A stretch of DNA of 64,000 bases from Pseudeuparius sepicola (GCA_963920635.1 OY987298.1:3348001-3412000); one strand, 5' to 3'; counted from the stretch's first letter, positions 23,681-36,709 are shown. Numbers and translations are program-made. The notes: generated by a model from the letters alone, not told the origin.

Positions 23681-24420
23681 CAGTGGCGGATCTACGGGGG
23701 GGACTACAGGGGCTATAGCCCCCCCCCTTGGCCTAATACCGTAAGGTAGGCACTTAAAAAATATGTCTGGCAATTAGAGATGGTGTGGAACTGCGTTTTC
23801 TTGGAACAGGTCTGTTCCAGTTCCAGGCAATACCTGTTCTTAAAAAACCTGTTCCAGTTCCAATATTATTAACTTCTAGTCTTCTAAGGCCGTGGTCCGA
23901 ATAGGTCAGTGGTTGCTGCGCTCAGATCGTTTACAACAGGTACGATTTGATTCACTCGCTGACAACTCGTTTCGGACCGGTTGTAAATGCGCTGACAGGA
24001 ACATGCCATTTTGAGGTTATGTGGGCGTGAAGGTCGCAAAGTAACTATTATTATTGAACATTGAATCATTGATAAATATTGCTTCCGTTTCTAAAGAGGG
24101 TACGCTAAATAGTTTTTATAGTACAAATTTAAAAATTTGGTGAACGCAATGGGATTGGGACAGGGCCCGGCACAGAACACGGGTCCAGTCACCGCCTTCA
24201 CCGATCGACAGTTCACGTTCACAGTTGTTCTATTCTATTACTACGAGTAGAGCGGAACTGGAACAGCGGAACGGAACGGAACTGAACGAAACTAAGAATA
24301 TTAATGTATTAATATTATTGTATTTTATTGAGTAAAATGAATAAAAAATGTGTTTCCTATTTTATTACAAAATTTCGGAAATAGAAGCCCCTCCTTGACT
24401 CTAGCCTAGATCCGCCACTG
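23681..24420. mobile_element. 740-bp hAT MITE
   Basis: Terminal repeats CAGTGGCGGATCTA (start) and TAGATCCGCCACTG (end) are perfect over 14 bp. An exact 8-bp target duplication, CGTATAAC, flanks it at 23673-23680 and 24421-24428. Internal GTTCCAGTTCC motifs occur in both orientations (about 23815-23860 and 24250-24290), likely subterminal binding sites. Non-coding. Confidence 0.93.
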
Positions 24421-24428
24421 CGTATAAC

Positions 24429-26619
24429 GTATAACAATTCGGCGTGTGTTTTCGGAGGAGGGGGCTGTTAGTATTGGTGGGTTGTAGAAACAATCCGTCT
24501 TCATAAGCCGTAAAAAAAATTGTAAATAGGCGATGGCTCAACTCTTTGGAATGCTGCAGAGACCGTGAGTTATTGTAGAGGTGGGTCAAATCGGGGTGGA
24601 TGGTTCCGCAGCCGGAATTTTTTGGAGTGGCAACTTGTGTATTTTTTCGGAAATCACCCTCCCATAAGCACCTAGCTGTAAGATTAATAAGTGGAAATCT
24701 CCCTCCTATAGGTACAACAATAACACCAGTCACCATATACAGTGTGACCCATTCTGATGTTGGACACCCTGATAAAATCTGTAATTTTTGTCTGATTTTA
24801 GCTTTTTTTCTAAAAATAGATCACAAAAAACTCTATTTTGACGCAAACTTTCAGATCTTAATCTCAATTTTCAAGGCCTACTATGAATTTTTTTCTAGTA
24901 AAAAAAGACGAAAACCCTTTAGCGTTCTTTTTATTTAAAATCTTACAACACAGCGTTAATCAGGACACCCTGAAACCCCCAGACACCAAATTTGAACAAA
25001 AAATACACAGGGAGTTCCATTCTGCAGGGTGTCAAAGTTGAGCAAAATAGGAATTTTAAAGTCATCTGCCAAGTCAAGTGTGCCATGGAATCCCCTCAAA
25101 ATAGTTGAAAGGTCAATAGGACCACTCAAGGTGTTGGCGTGCAAAGGTTCAATACAAAATATACAGAGTATTCTTATCTTGCCATCTCAAATTACTGAAC
25201 TTTTGGAACTTTATACGGGTCAAAAATCGAGTAAATCAAAACCGCTCCACACATTATAAACGAACTAAATCTAAAAAATACAGAAGCCTACCAGTCAGTA
25301 AGTCCATATGCGTTAAGGTGGCTGGTGTGCCACAACAGGAAACACACAAAAATGTATCATCTTAGACAGTGACTTTATTGAGTATGGTCCGATAATTTAA
25401 ATGGTTTTTTTATTTGTTGGTTGGTATTTTGTAAAGAGATAAATTACTTTTGTGTTTGTCAATGTTTTTTCAATAATTCCAGAGCACTCATGACCAGTAT
25501 AAAGTTTCATAAAAATTCAGCATTTTGAGACGGTCCAAAAAAAAATACCCTGTATATTTTTGTATTGAATCTTCTCAAAAAGTTCGCACCTCGAAAAAAA
25601 TTTCCGGAAATAATTCATACTCTAGGGAGATTATAAGTGATAATTTTTTCGAAAGAGCTATTTTGCCTAGAAAGATCACGAGTATAAATTGGGCTGTAAA
25701 ATCAAATATTTTTTTGTTATTACATCGATCATCTATCTTTATGAAGAGATCCACAAGTTCGAGTTAAATAAATTTAGTATAAAATTTGAAAACGGAATTT
25801 TTCAAAAAGGAAAAAAGATAATGTCACAAAGTTTAACATCATTTTAATGGCCTTGATGAGCAGATTTCAAAAATGCAAAAATATATAGGGTGTTCCATTT
25901 AAAAAAAAGTTTAGTTTGCCACTCTTTTCTAAACACCCTATATAAAATGCAATAAAACCGCAAAAAAATTAATAAAATTCTCTACAAAATGCTTTTTTAC
26001 TCGTGTTTCTAGCTCAAAAAATAAGAAAGTTAGTGGGGGGGGGTCAAATATTTCGTGGACACCCTCTACAACATGCATAATTTGTGCTAGAAGATGATAA
26101 AGTTTCCACTATGATCGGAGATAGTTACTGGTCGAATGACGTCATATATTTCCGACAAAATCGGGGCAATGAAAGCCAGAGATTGTTTCTCAACTTGCCG
26201 TCTATCCCGTCGGCCATTATAGTAGGCGGTTTAGTTTCTGAATCGAAATCTAGCCACCGTGGTGCTGCGTAGGCGAAACAAGTGAATATCGGCCATAGTG
26301 TTTGCCGGCCGGGCTGCGAAATGGAAGCAGATAACGGCGCGTTCCGAGGTAACTAGATTAGCGCTCGCGTATGGCGGAACTGGGTTTTGTTGGTTTGTAA
26401 GCCAGCTAGATACCCGTTATGCGGCGCATTAGAAATGATTGGCCAGAAGGCGCGGCTCGTGAGTTAAATTAAGCCGAAATTGTCGAAGTCTTTTGTAATA
26501 ATCTGAAATTTCGTAGCGCAAAAAAGTCGATTAATTATATTATATTATAATAATTTTTGTTTTTTTCCTGGGATTCGACCATTAAAAGGACGTTGTTGTA
26601 AGTTTTCCTTTTATTAAAA
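24429..26619. other. Mosaic of fragmentary element ends
   Basis: Several isolated terminus-like motifs occur: ACAGTGTGACCC near 24742, ACACCCTGATA near 24766, CAGGACACCCTGAA near 24960, GCAGGGTGTC near 25025, TACCCTGTATA near 25547. 25871-26066 starts AGGGTGTTCCATTTAAAA and ends ATTTCGTGGACACCCT, a damaged relative of the 19023-20131 element. 26200-26470 is GC-rich and looks non-repetitive. No gene. Confidence 0.45.
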
Positions 26620-26659
26620 GTACAACACGTGTTTCGGCTTATAAGCCATTATCAGGTAC
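26620..26659 (-). ncRNA. Hammerhead-like ribozyme motif (Penelope-type)
   Basis: Reading the minus strand: GTAC, then CTGATAA, a GGCTTATAAGCC hairpin for stem II, GAAAC, a self-pairing ACACGTGT for stem III, a cleavage-type GTT, and GTAC again to close stem I. This is the order of a minimal type I hammerhead. The core is CUGAUAA rather than CUGANGA (position 8 is A, not G), and one extra U precedes stem II, so activity is doubtful. A pair of inverted CCTGGGATTCGACCATTAAA-like and TTTAATGGTCGAGTCCCAGG segments brackets it (26566-26585, 26742-26762). Confidence 0.5.
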
Positions 26660-27169
26660 AATAGAAAAATCTAAATGATAACTTTTTACAAATTGTGTTT
26701 ATGCATTATTTGAATTGTAGTTCGATATTATACAATAATTATTTTAATGGTCGAGTCCCAGGAAAAAAAAACAAAAATTAACATTTAAATATATAAGACC
26801 AGGAATTGAAACTTTAATATGTGTGTTTTGTAAAGCAAAATGTCAAAATTCAATTTGATGTGTTACATCTGCCCATTTGATCTCTATTTACAACAAAAAT
26901 GTATTATTTAAAATTAAAATTCTAGATTAGTTATTCGACATTCGATTTAAATGCATGTAAAAAAACTTTATTTTTAAAGCCCACTATGGTCTACTTTAAT
27001 TTAACAATGGATTATGTATTTCCATGGTAAATACAGAACAAATTGGCAAGTATGACACAATAAATTAAATGGGATATTTTGCTTTATAAAAAAAGCGCCA
27101 TTAAATTTTTTCCAGATTATTTAATTTTGATCCGAAGATAATAAAAAAATGTAAAATTATTATTTTCCC

Positions 27170-27196
27170 GGTGACCCCCATCTCCGCCACTGGTCA
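27170..27196. repeat. Solitary hAT-like terminus
   Basis: CCCCCATCTCCGCCACTG matches the right terminus type of the MITE at 23681-24420 (CCGCCACTG). No left partner was found. Similar lone ends are at 29075-29097 (GCCTCCGCCACTG) and 30180-30202 (ATCTCCACCACTG). Confidence 0.5.
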
Positions 27197-27401
27197 ACTG
27201 GTGAGCTTGATACTGGCAGGAGTTTTGGCTCTTCATGGCAATATGTCGTATGCCAAATTTGATTCAAATATCTATTCTAGTTTCGGACAAAAAACAGAAA
27301 TTATTTTTTCATGAAACTTTCAACACCTCGTATCTTCAAAACAGTTAACAATTGGCTAACAACATTTTGTGTTTTTCTTGTCGCAAATGGCCTCCCCTGT
27401 C

Positions 27402-28181
27402 ACCCAGAGCCGTTTGATCCAAGTGTGCAACATATATGGAACTTTTTTTTATTAATTGCACAACAAAATACACATATTGCCGAAAGTTGATGCATGTTTA
27501 ATAATCATATTAGGTCCACTTTAAACAGCATACAGGGTAGGTAAAAAAATATAAAAATTGTGCACGAGTAAAGTACCCTTATTTCAAAAAATTCAAGAAA
27601 AGGTTGTTTAGAATTAAAAGCTATGCCTAAATACCAAAACATAGCCTCATAAGAAAAAAAAATTTCGTCAATTAATATCCACAGTTGCTTAATAAACATT
27701 TAAAATAAAAATGTTGCAATGAGAGGTTTTTAATATACACATACACAACATGAAATTTGCGATTCTCTAAAAGATTAAAAATCTAAGTTAATTATACAAA
27801 TAATGTTTGAATTTGAACAAAGTTATGCGAAATTGATTTAATTTTGATTGATTTATGAAATTGTTTAGGGTGAATATTAAAACAATTTTTTTGGGAAATT
27901 ATTAATGTTTTTCAAAAAATATTTTTTTAGGCCATGTTTTGGTATTTAGGCATATCTTTTAGTTCTAGACAACTTTTCCTAATAACATTTGCTGAATTTT
28001 CTGAAATAATACAATTTTTAAATTTTTTGACCTACCCTGTATGCTGTTTGACTTGCAACCATTCTAAGTGCACCCAATATTATTATCGAACATGCACCAA
28101 CTTTCGGATATATTTGTATTTTCGTTGTGCAATTAATAAAAAAATCCCATATGTTGCACAGTTAAATGACCACTCTGTATA
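27402..28181. mobile_element. Degenerate foldback element, CAGAGTGGTC ends
   Basis: Left sequence GTGCAACATATATGGAAC and TTTATTAATTGCACAAC is inverted at the right as GTTGTGCAATTAATAAA and CCCATATGTTGCAC. Inner blocks CATACAGGGTAGGT and ACCTACCCTGTATG, and GGTATTTAGGCAT, are also inverted. The right end reads GACCACTCTG-TATA. About 250-bp arms with a 230-bp centre; no coding frame. Confidence 0.7.
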
Positions 28182-28349
28182 ATTGGACTCGCAACTTCAT
28201 GTAGGTTATATCTGAGAAATTCGACTTTTAATTGTTTTTTGATAAGTGCATTGAGATCGCAAGAAAGTTTCCTTCAAGTTTCGTGTTTCTCATTTTTTTC
28301 TAGTTTCAAAATTTAAAAAATAAGGGGTGACTAATCTTTAAATATAGTT

Positions 28350-28990
28350 CAACGCCCCAAAGAAAACGTTTCTAAGAGAGATTTCCTATACGAGTACTTA
28401 GTCATTATTTATTGGCGAATACAAGTTTTAGCATATTGAAGCCGAATTTCGGAACTCTGTAATACCGAAAAAATAAAGCTCGCATCACGGGACCACTTAC
28501 TCATTTTTATTTATCATTTATTTTTAACGCGGTGTAATAAAACACCTATTATATTTCTTTCAACATCGTCGCGTCTACCATCGCCTTTGAAATACGGCAA
28601 CAAAGCACTTGAGCCAGCGAATCGGCCGACAAAACCAGTTAGCCAACGCGTTTTGTGCCTGTTTCTATAGTACGTAAAGTTAACTGCCTATTTGGGCTAC
28701 CACACAACGCTCAATTTTTCGGCCGCCGGCAAGCTTGGCAGCGAGCTCAGTGGCGTTTGCTATGTTCGGGAGTTAACGTGCGCAAAATGTTATAAGGGTT
28801 TGCCTTCCTCCATAGTCTAAGGCATCACCGTTAAGAATAATATTAACTATAAATTAAATAACAATTATATGAAAATTAAGTCAGTGAGTTACACAAAATT
28901 GAGCTACGCCCCTGAACTGTGACTAATTCTATAATATTTACGAGTTCTTCCCCCTTACATCGCACGCATTCTGACGTAAGGATGACTATA
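28350..28990 (+). repeat. Duplicated transposon-derived unit, empty-site copy
   Basis: Second copy of the 20157-22610 unit. It lacks the AGGGTA insert (uninterrupted AACAATTATATG near 28866) and has a ~65-bp deletion that removes most of the short transposase N-terminal frame. Divergence from the other copy is modest, with small indels. Confidence 0.8.
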
Positions 28991-30199
28991 ATAGCACTGT
29001 TCAACAGTACAACAGAAGCGTGTGTTTTAGTTTCTAAGCTATTAATTTTTAGAATTATAACCCCCTCTCTCCCTTGCCTCCGCCACTGGTTGGTGCATTG
29101 GCTGCGGGCTGGTTGTGTCTGGCCGACAGCCAAATATTTGACTGTGGAGGTTATTAATATATTAGATGAGACTCCGGGTTCGGTTTATTAATATTTCAGC
29201 GATGCAGCGCGTCGGATTAAGGACGGTTCATCAATAATTCCGGCCCGATGCAAGTGTCCCGGAAGGCAGCCATAACAGGGCAACCTGTGTACGCTGTTGA
29301 AAACGTAATCGAGCTGTTAGGGTATTTAGTCGGAAACTGAAAATGTGTACCTCGAGATGAAACATGAAAATCAAGTAAAACTTTTTAAAATAATTAATTA
29401 TTAAAAAAATTTCCCATATGGTGCAACTTTTTGGAGGACACTGTATATTACAAAGCTCATATGTGCCATTTGCCATGGAATTGTGAAGGAAGGAAAGTAA
29501 TTTTTATTATACTGCTTTGAAAACATATTATTTTCATCTGTTTTAGCAATAATGAAAGATGGGGTTTTTCGGGCTAGCGCACGGAAACAGCGCATGGAAA
29601 AACTTTCCGTGCGCAGAGTAAAAATACCGAATATATGGCTTTAAAATAGAAATATACAGCAAAGTAAACTAAATCTAAGACACTCTATATGCTCTCTGAT
29701 ATTTAACATATACCTATTTTGTATTTTAATTCGTAAGTGTTTCAATATTTAGATACATTTCTGTAATTTTTGACGTTTTATTCACCTTATCTGACAATAA
29801 CTAATTTACAACAAAGCACCTTTGAAATAATTTGAGAGTAACCATGGAAACGCATCATACATACCAAACACTATATTGTCTGCATTGTTTATTTTTTGTC
29901 AATTAAATTTATTATAATATGCCGATAAAATGTTTTAAGTTTCCGTTTTCAAAGAAGTATAATAAAAAATATCGTTGATTACACGTCCATACTTGCATGA
30001 CTTCCCGTGATCGGCTGCGCCTCACAGGGTAATTTGACCCGCGCGCACGGAAAAATCTTTATTTCCAGACTCGTAATGAAATATACTATTTGAGACCCAA
30101 TTTTTACTTAGAATAAAAAAGTTATCCAAGTGCATACAAGAAAATAATTCTACACTAAAATAAATGTAGCGTATCTGTGTACCCATATCTCCACCACTG
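28991..30199. other. Intergenic DNA with scattered element ends
   Basis: Holds two lone hAT-like ends (29075-29097 and 30180-30202) and a lone CTTTTTGGAGGACACTG-TA end (29427-29445) identical to the right end of the palindrome at 54046-55453. GCGCACGGAAA motifs occur in both orientations at 29577-29615 and 30040-30053, suggesting one more small inverted-repeat element. No gene. Confidence 0.45.
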
Positions 30200-30839
30200 G
30201 TTATTTAGTCACTTGATCTGAACGAAGTTCAGATCAGTCGCGACTTACTTAGGCAACGATTTGAGGGTAGGAAATTTTACTGGAAAGTTTTCAGAGGTGA
30301 AAAAAGTAATAAGAAGTGTCCCAGTGATCGTTTGAGATAAAAAAAATACCCCACACCTGATACCAGAATATTATTCATTACCACTGATATTGCTTGTAAA
30401 ATGTTTGGGAAAAATAACTAAAATATAAGCGAACAAATACCCGCAAAATGACCTACACTATATCGAATTAGCATCACGAATCATCAATTGTTTGCCTTTA
30501 ATAGTGAAAGTAGTGAAAAACTTGTATTAGAAAGTCTCCAATACCAAAAGACAACCGACACCTGACATCACAAAATTATTCATTACTTAATATGTGTCAA
30601 ATGTTTAAGAAGAATAAATCGGATAAAATGCATGAAATTTACCTTCTGCTATAGAACAATATTTCCAACTATACGCAGCAATAAGTGGTTTTTAATAGTT
30701 TGTTTCTCAATTAATTTTTTTATGTATTTTTTAATAATTAGTTGCAGTTAAAAACTAAAAAAGCCGGCCTAAGTGCTTGACTTAATTTTAAATACCATTA
30801 GACCAGGGTAAAATATAACGAAACCTAGACAAAATTCAT

Positions 30840-31880
30840 AACCGCATTTTTATAATGCCATCACAAAATGTTGGTAATAAATGAACGCCAGAATTGTTTT
30901 TTATACAAAATAAACATACGCGTGGGCGTTTTTTAGAAAAATATATTTTCTTGTAATAAAGACGGCATAAATATTAACTGCGAATTTTAAGCTGCATTTA
31001 TTAGTAAGTAAGGTATATAAAGTTGAGATTGATAAATTAAACAGATTTTGTTTGCGCAAGTATCCGAATGATGTAAAAATAACATTTTGCGTAATATTTT
31101 GTTGGGAAAAAATATTAACTGCGTTTTTATTATTTATAATTACCCTAAAAATCAAGTATTAACAGTTTGTTCTGAAATTGAACATATTGTTTCGCCGGAA
31201 ATCGCATTTTAAAGAAATTGTAAGCTGTCTTTGAGAGCAAAATTATTAACTGCTGATTTTTGTTAACCTTTGTAAGTGGATACGAAGTCTTGTTAAATTT
31301 TTTGAAATTAAACAAAAATTGGTAACGGAAGTATACAAATGACAGTTATGACCTACATGCGCCCTAAATAAATGTTTAATTTCGCTATATATGATTTAAT
31401 ATAGTTATATTGTAAAAAGTTAAACAAACAAAGAACAGTTAATATTTTTGCCTATTCTATACCAATGAGAAGTGACAGCTGACGTACATGCGGCTCAGAT
31501 AAATGTTTAATTTTGTATAAGTTACATTCTACTTGTAAAAGGGAATGATCATCTGCAATAAAAACGTAGTTAATATTTTTGCTTTTGCCGAAATAGAAAA
31601 TTATCAGATTTTTATGTCTCTCTGTCGATCTAAGTTACTTCCATATTCTTAAAATGTTTAATTTCTTAATACATGTTAGCAAGGGAAGTTTTTTACCTAA
31701 AGACACTAAAAAAATCCTGTTAACATTTTTGCTCGAAATTTCTAACGAAAAATAGGTGTTTATTGAGGTAACTCAAGGTTGCGTTTTTTCAAAATGTTTA
31801 ATTGTCGGTTTCTACCAACGTATTTACTTATAACTTTGATATGGTAAAACAAAATTGCAGTTAATATTTTTGTCTAGGTC
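30840..31880. repeat. Degenerate ~140-bp repeat in two orientations
   Basis: AAATATTAACTGCG-type motifs occur near 30969, 31111 and 31240. Their reverse complements (AGTTAATATTTTTGC) occur near 31438, 31572, 31721 and 31861, spaced 130-150 bp. AAATGTTTAATT recurs with the second set (31373, 31502, 31653, 31793). The array therefore reverses orientation near 31300. Confidence 0.55.
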
Positions 31881-32879
31881 AAATTCTATTTTCCCTGGCC
31901 TACATGCCAAGCACATTCTAGCAAGGAATCCGAATATTACAACTTTCTCTTATACGGTTTTTCTCTAAGGTTACGCTTTTGCTGCGAAGTATTTGACTTC
32001 CCCTTGTGTACAGCTACATCTGCATGAAGTTTTTCGGGCTCATTGGTAGCAGCATTCGTTACGTACATTCTGCTAGTCACTGTATTAGTTCTCAAACAGT
32101 TAGGCTGTGTATCTGAAAAAAACGAACTGTTTACTAATCCAGGTTCGTAACAAAATGATTGGTTAAATATTAAAATATGCCTGTCGAATTTTGACATACC
32201 CTGAAGGTATATATTTTCTTTGCGCGATAATGTGAATTTTCGCCGAGGTCGAGGGCGTTATGGGTTTTTCCCGGCCCATCCGCTCGGAGCCTGGAATTTC
32301 CTTTCGGCACTTCCCGAATTTCCATATTGCATTATCCCTAATTCCCTTTATTACCCAGAATACGCGCGCCGAGCAGCGTGCCATCCACATCCATTTTCCA
32401 AATTAATTGATAATCCCTGACAGGTATGGGCCACTAGTTTTCATTTTAATGACGAAAGGAATTTCATTACCTCAATCTAAAAACGTTTTCTTTCTCAATG
32501 GAAAGACTTTAAAACATTTCTAAAGACTAGATACCCTGCCACAAAACGTCTAACGTTTATTTTCTTAAATTTATTTGTGGCGTAAACAGATCCATTGAAT
32601 TTCAATCGGGCAACTTTTTCAAGTTGCCTGGAAAAATCAATTCTTAACAGTAAATGAACTAAACTTTGAACTTGTAACTCAAAAAACATCTTTAACAAAT
32701 TTTTTTTCTGAGCCTTCGGAGAATAAATATTCCTCCTTTCTTAAAGATCATGTCACGTCAAAGAGAAATGACAGATTAATAAATTTCGGGTTAAAATGTC
32801 ATGACAACAGAAACAATAGCCTATACCCACCTGTCTGATATTGTTCTATCTAATTATCTATACTAACTTCTCTTTGAAT
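31881..32879. other. Intergenic DNA without recognised features
   Basis: A GC-rich, apparently non-repetitive island at 32220-32420 lies in AT-rich DNA. No credible gene in either strand. Confidence 0.4.
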
Positions 32880-33630
32880 AAGTGGCAATAATATTTTACT
32901 GAATTTCACTCAACATTCAGCAACACAGTTGTCTGTATTTCCTAGAATAAATGCTGATTCTTTAATTTTTCGTCTATTTCCTACTTCTTCTTTGAGAATT
33001 GGTTTGGACCTATCCCACAAAATTCTATGATTGTTATTAAAAGAGTGTTCACATATTTTCGACTTCGAAATTTAATTTTGCCTGATATAATTTTTACGTT
33101 CTTTTAAACGAACGTTAAATGGCCTACAAGTCTCCCCAACATAGTACTTTCCACATTCGCAAGGAATTTTATAAATGAAATTTTTTTGAAATTTGTATCT
33201 CATTAAATGGTTTCGTTTTAACTAGCATCGATCTTAATGTATTTTTGGTTTTAAATACTGTTCTGACATTAAAACGATTGCCTATGCGTTTTAGCTTATC
33301 TGATAGTCCAGGAATATAAGGAATAATTAAATTTACTGGTCGGTTCACCAGATTTATTTCTCTAATTCTGTTAGCAATATTATTTTGTTGGCAATCTTGA
33401 AAAACTTGCTCAATAAATTCAATAGGATAACTATTCTTCTCAAGAACATGTTTTATATGTTTAATTTCCTCCTCAAATTTTGTGTTATTAGAACATATAT
33501 CTTTAGCCCTGTCATACAAACTTTTAATTACGCCTTTTTGAACACTAATATGATGATTGCAGTTCAAATAGACACTAGTTTCTATACTATCTGATTTCCC
33601 CAACCTAACCAGTTTGGTGGCGAAAAACAC
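32880..33630 (-). pseudogene. Penelope-like element C-terminal relic (linker and GIY-YIG)
   Basis: On the minus strand 33630-33169 stays open and encodes the region after the reverse transcriptase palm: RPVNLIIPYIPGLSDKLKRI and RFNVRTVFKTKNTLRSML, typical of Penelope proteins. After a frameshift near 33190 the frame continues as IPCECGKYYVGETCRPFNVR, the start of a GIY-YIG nuclease domain, then hits further stops. It lacks the reverse transcriptase core. The part from 33392 rightward is included in the tandem 1.47-kb unit. Confidence 0.75.
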
Positions 33631-35339
33631 AATTAAAATTCAATACGTCTAAGATTTGTTATTTGTCACTTATCACCACGAAACGAAAACGGCAGCCCGT
33701 GATTGAAAATCCGTTGCCACCTTCAGGTCGTGGCTTCAGTTTTCTTCAAGAGGAATCTCATGCACGCTCCAGAGTTGGATATGTCAATATTCCGAATCAG
33801 GGTAGAGAAAACTTTCAAGCCTCCCGCCAGATGTTTATAGATAAACATACTGGCGCGAAACTTCCTCGGCACGGCAAGGATCCGTTGCAAAGTTTGAGGC
33901 GACGCGGCGCGCTGCGATATCTCCGATATCCTCCCGAACAAACGGAGTTAGTTTCCGGTTTTGATCCCGGCAACTTCGGGTGTTTCGTTTTTCCGGGCTG
34001 GCGGAAACAAATATTTGCGATCGGATCTGAACTTCGTTCGGATCAGTCGCGACGATGGGAAAGACTGGCGAGATTCCTGGTGGAATATTTCAATGGATAG
34101 TTTGCGCAGGTGAAAAAGTAATAGTAAGTGTGCCGGTGAACAGTTGCAGTAAAAAATATCCCCACACTTGACACCAGAATATTATTCATTACTGATATTA
34201 CTTCCCATATAACATTTTTTGCTTTATATATCGGGGAGAAGCAACCGTTACTAATACAAAACTTGAAGCCACTTAAGAAGTGGCGAGAACTTTCCCGTTA
34301 CAATTAAGAAACCCTTATATGCCTTAAGTCGACCAATTTATAACCGCGTCCTTAGTTCTTCTGGTTACTTAAGTTTCTTCTCCAGCGCTTTTGGCCACCC
34401 TTATAAAACTTCTCTTTTATTCGTACTGCGCATGCCTTACAATATATTACTTGTCTCGCTTTATTCCATTGCGATCGGATCTGAACTTCGTTCGGATCAG
34501 TCGCGACGATGGGAAAGGCTGGCGAGATTCCTGGTAGAATATTTCAGTGTATAGTTTGCACAGGTGAAAAAGTAATAGTAAGTGTGCTGGTGAACAGTTG
34601 CAGATAAAGGAACCCCACACCTGACACCAGAATATTATTCATTAATGATATTACTTCCCAAATAACACTTTTTGCTTTATAGTGTAACGCAGAAGCAACC
34701 GTTACTAATATTATAAAACTTGAAGCCACTTAAGAAGTTGCGAGAACTTTCCCGTTACAATTAAGAAACCCTTATACAGGGTTAACTATCACTTAGTACA
34801 AAAATTTTTATGGCAGATAAAGAAAAATTAGACTTGCGAAAATAAATTTTCAAAAATTTTCTAACATTTGTCTTAAGCCTAAACAAATTTTTTTTCAAAT
34901 TGTATTAAACCCCTCAAAAAACGCCGCCTATGGACGCCCGCGCGACATGTCTAAAAATTTCGCGTATGTCAATAGCGCGGCGTTGCCACGTCTATCAATT
35001 TATCCGAGGATTCACCACAAAATTTCGATTTCCTTTTAAAAACGATTACTTTCTAAGGAACATGTAGAATGCCTATGAAACACCTACCTTACTGACATTT
35101 CCAGGATTGTTTGCACCATTTTCTGTTTTCTTGCTTTTTTACATTAAAAGTCACACAACACAACATTCACATTTTCTAAATCTGTTGGGGATCTCTTGGT
35201 TTCCCTCTGCTATTCCTTTTGTTTGAAGCGAGGTACTCAGCCTGACGACCACGACGAGGTAGATCCCCTCCGCCAGGAAAACCCCGAAGGGTAACCAAAA
35301 AATCACAACTGCACTAGCACACATTGCACATGCAAAGCA

Positions 35340-36602
35340 CTACAGTAGCTGTTCAAAGAGGCCGCCGTTAACTTCGATGCACAAATTCACTCGGTTAACT
35401 AAAGAAGTCCGGATACGTGCAAAAAGTCCATGATTATTCCGGATTTGAACAGCTGCACCTTCAATTCGTTCACGTAACTGCTGCTCGTTGTCGATTTCCT
35501 GCTCGTACACAATCGCCTTCATGAATCCCCAAATACAAAAATCCATTGGATTCAAGTCTGGTGATCGCGGCGGCCATGCAATGGGCCCTCCTCTTCCGAT
35601 CCAACGGTTGGGGCATTGGTCGTCTAAAAGTGCACGAACAGGTCTCGCAAAATGGGCTGGTGCACCATCGTGCATAAACCACATGTCATGCAGTACTTGT
35701 AGTGGCAAATTATCAAACAAAACATTTGTCAGAAAATACAAGTATCGTTCAGCGTTTAAATTTTTCGGTAGAATGTATGGTCCAATTAATCGATCTCCAT
35801 AAACTCCTGCCCAAACATTGATGGAAAACCGACGTTGGAAATTAAACCGCCGAACAGCATGTGGGTTCTCATCGGACCAAATATGGCTGTTGTGTCTAAA
35901 AAAAAACAACAAAAATTAGAAATATTCACAATTTTGGCGAAGGCGTTAGGATTGACATAGCCAATTTTATAATAAATAAAAAAGATAATATGGAAGAGAG
36001 AAAGCTATAAGTAAGTAAAAATTTACATACGTGTAAACCCCAGCACGTGTGAAGCAGCATTCGTCTGTCCAAAGAATGTTGAAAACAAAGTTTGGGTCTT
36101 GGGCGATTCGATCACGTAGCCAAGTGCAGTAGGTCATTCTCACCGGAAAATCATTTGCTTCTAATGCTTGGACCTTTTGTATGTGATAAGGGTGAAGGCC
36201 GTTTTCCCTTAGAATCCTCCATGCCTGTAAATAATTTTATTGTTACATTTTAAATTTTATGTAGGTATTAGGTGCAAGCAAAGACAATCCCATCACATGG
36301 GATAGTCTTTGGTAGAAGTCAGTTTTATTGGTTTTATTTTACTTGCCTTGTTCTGAGATATTCCCAATCTCCTTGCAATAGCTGTAGTGCTTATGGAAGG
36401 TTGCTCGCCCACCCCTTCGAGCTTGCAAAACACCAGTGTTTCGCATACGTTGTACAATGTTCACGAAAGTACGTGGGTTAGGCATATTTGCCCTGTTAGG
36501 AAAACGAATACGGTATTCTGCTGCAGCTCGATGTGCACTTTCATCGCATCTCCCGTACATTATAACCATGTCCGTTAACTCGGCGTTCGAATACTCCGGC
36601 AT
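35340..36602 (-). pseudogene. DD41D transposase with DUF4817-type N-terminus, three exons
   Basis: Exon 1 (36602-36347) starts MPEYSNAELTDMVIMYGRCD, a helix-turn-helix of the DUF4817 type. Exon 2 (36224-36031) encodes WRILRENGLHPYHIQKVQAL and ILWTDECCF with the first catalytic Asp. Exon 3 (35895-35340) encodes FSINVWAGVYGDRLIGPY, MWFMHDGAPAHF (second Asp) and PPRSPDLNPMDFCIWG (third Asp), 41 residues apart. Intron 2 is GT-AG; intron 1 appears to be GC-AG (AAG|GCAAGT). A deletion with frame change in exon 1 (after QARRGGR) breaks the frame before TTAIARRLGISQN, so this copy is probably dead. Confidence 0.85.
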
Positions 36603-36709
36603 TTTCACAAAGACGCTGAACGATTTGCCGCGAAAATCAAGACCAAACTGGGAAATAACGCCATGTTACATTCGCAAATGCCCTCCGTCGGCTACTAGCC
36701 AAACTTGAA

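Noticed and set aside
32220..32420. GC-rich 66-codon frame
   Set aside because: No domain and no splice context; composition suffices to explain the open frame.
33663..34100. 145-codon plus-strand frame in the 1.47-kb unit, also seen at 38907 and 40376
   Set aside because: The copies share it only because the unit is duplicated; it changes length by frameshifts between units and has no recognisable motif.
35488..35802. Plus-strand frame in the DD41D transposon
   Set aside because: Antisense to exon 3 of the transposase.
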